NCBI GenBank assembly: GCA_964466385.1
Contig: CAYXNM010000163.1
Location: 1-5,572, forward strand
Length of the DNA stretch: 5,572 nucleotides
From: UBA5972 sp964466385
GTDB taxonomy: Bacteria; Pseudomonadota; Alphaproteobacteria; Rhodobacterales; Rhodobacteraceae
Direction of reading: 5' to 3'
The notes beneath the pieces are model-generated. The model was given only the letters and a program-made list of their open reading frames with translations. It did no database searches and had not been told where the DNA came from. A program made the translations under genes and the position numbers. Position 1 is the first letter of the stretch. Each line of letters opens with the position of its first letter. Positions 5,510 through 5,572 of this stretch are shown here, piece by piece.

Positions 5510-5572
5510 GGCAGTCCGGTATCGTATCATTGAAACCGGGGAAAACGCGAGGTTCGCACCCGTCCCCGAGGG
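5510..5572. other. 3' non-coding end with GC-rich inverted repeat
   Basis: After the olsA stop, CGGGGA (5537-5542) can pair with TCCCCG (5563-5568), and inside it GCGA (5547-5550) can pair with TCGC (5554-5557) around a three-base loop. This could be part of an olsA terminator or the start of a downstream element. No T-run is visible before the window ends, so I do not call it a terminator. Confidence 0.35.

Noticed and set aside
4757..5530. Minus-strand open frame (257 codons) opposite olsA
   Set aside because: Antisense to a protein with all PlsC motifs; composition typical of a shadow frame.
5546..5567. T-arm-like GGTTCGCACC suggesting a tRNA 3' end
   Set aside because: The loop lacks the invariant A after TTCG, the T-stem does not pair, and there is no D-arm or anticodon arm upstream.

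Overview
The window looks like a chromosomal segment from an alphaproteobacterium of the Rhodobacteraceae (Rhodobacter/Roseobacter type). The evidence is a high-GC coding sequence, a short PAS_5-type protein, a ChpT-like histidine phosphotransferase (part of the CckA-ChpT-CtrA phosphorelay, restricted to alphaproteobacteria), and an olsB-olsA pair for ornithine lipid synthesis. I see no insertion sequence, phage gene, tRNA, rRNA or CRISPR array. Most genes are housekeeping or lineage-typical, so this is not an obvious novel system. The interest lies in gene arrangement and in the regulatory DNA between genes.

Layout. Positions 1-683 (minus strand) hold a PAS_5-type protein whose 3' end runs off the left edge. 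Positions 684-837 are an AT-rich divergent intergenic region with several TTAA boxes, one of them forming a near-consensus CtrA-like site, plus two small dyads. On the plus strand, 838-2907 is a compact three-gene operon: a YicC-family endoribonuclease, guanylate kinase (gmk), and a gamma-class carbonic anhydrase-like hexapeptide-repeat protein. Its reading frames overlap by 11 and 4 bases. A 28-base gap separates it from chpT, which converges on it from the minus strand (2936-3535).

Divergent from chpT, with start codons only 38 bases apart, is a 62-residue DUF3553 protein (3574-3762). A 128-base gap with repeats and a dyad follows, then olsB (3891-4685) and olsA (4685-5509), joined by a stop/start overlap. 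The last 63 bases are non-coding as far as visible and contain a GC-rich inverted repeat.

How the genes work together. YicC and Gmk pair RNA turnover with GMP-to-GDP recycling. OlsB and OlsA catalyse the two acylation steps that turn ornithine into ornithine lipid, a phosphorus-free membrane lipid. ChpT would pass phosphate from the hybrid kinase CckA to CtrA. A CtrA-like box elsewhere in the window raises the untested possibility that the yicC-gmk operon or the PAS_5 gene belongs to that regulon.
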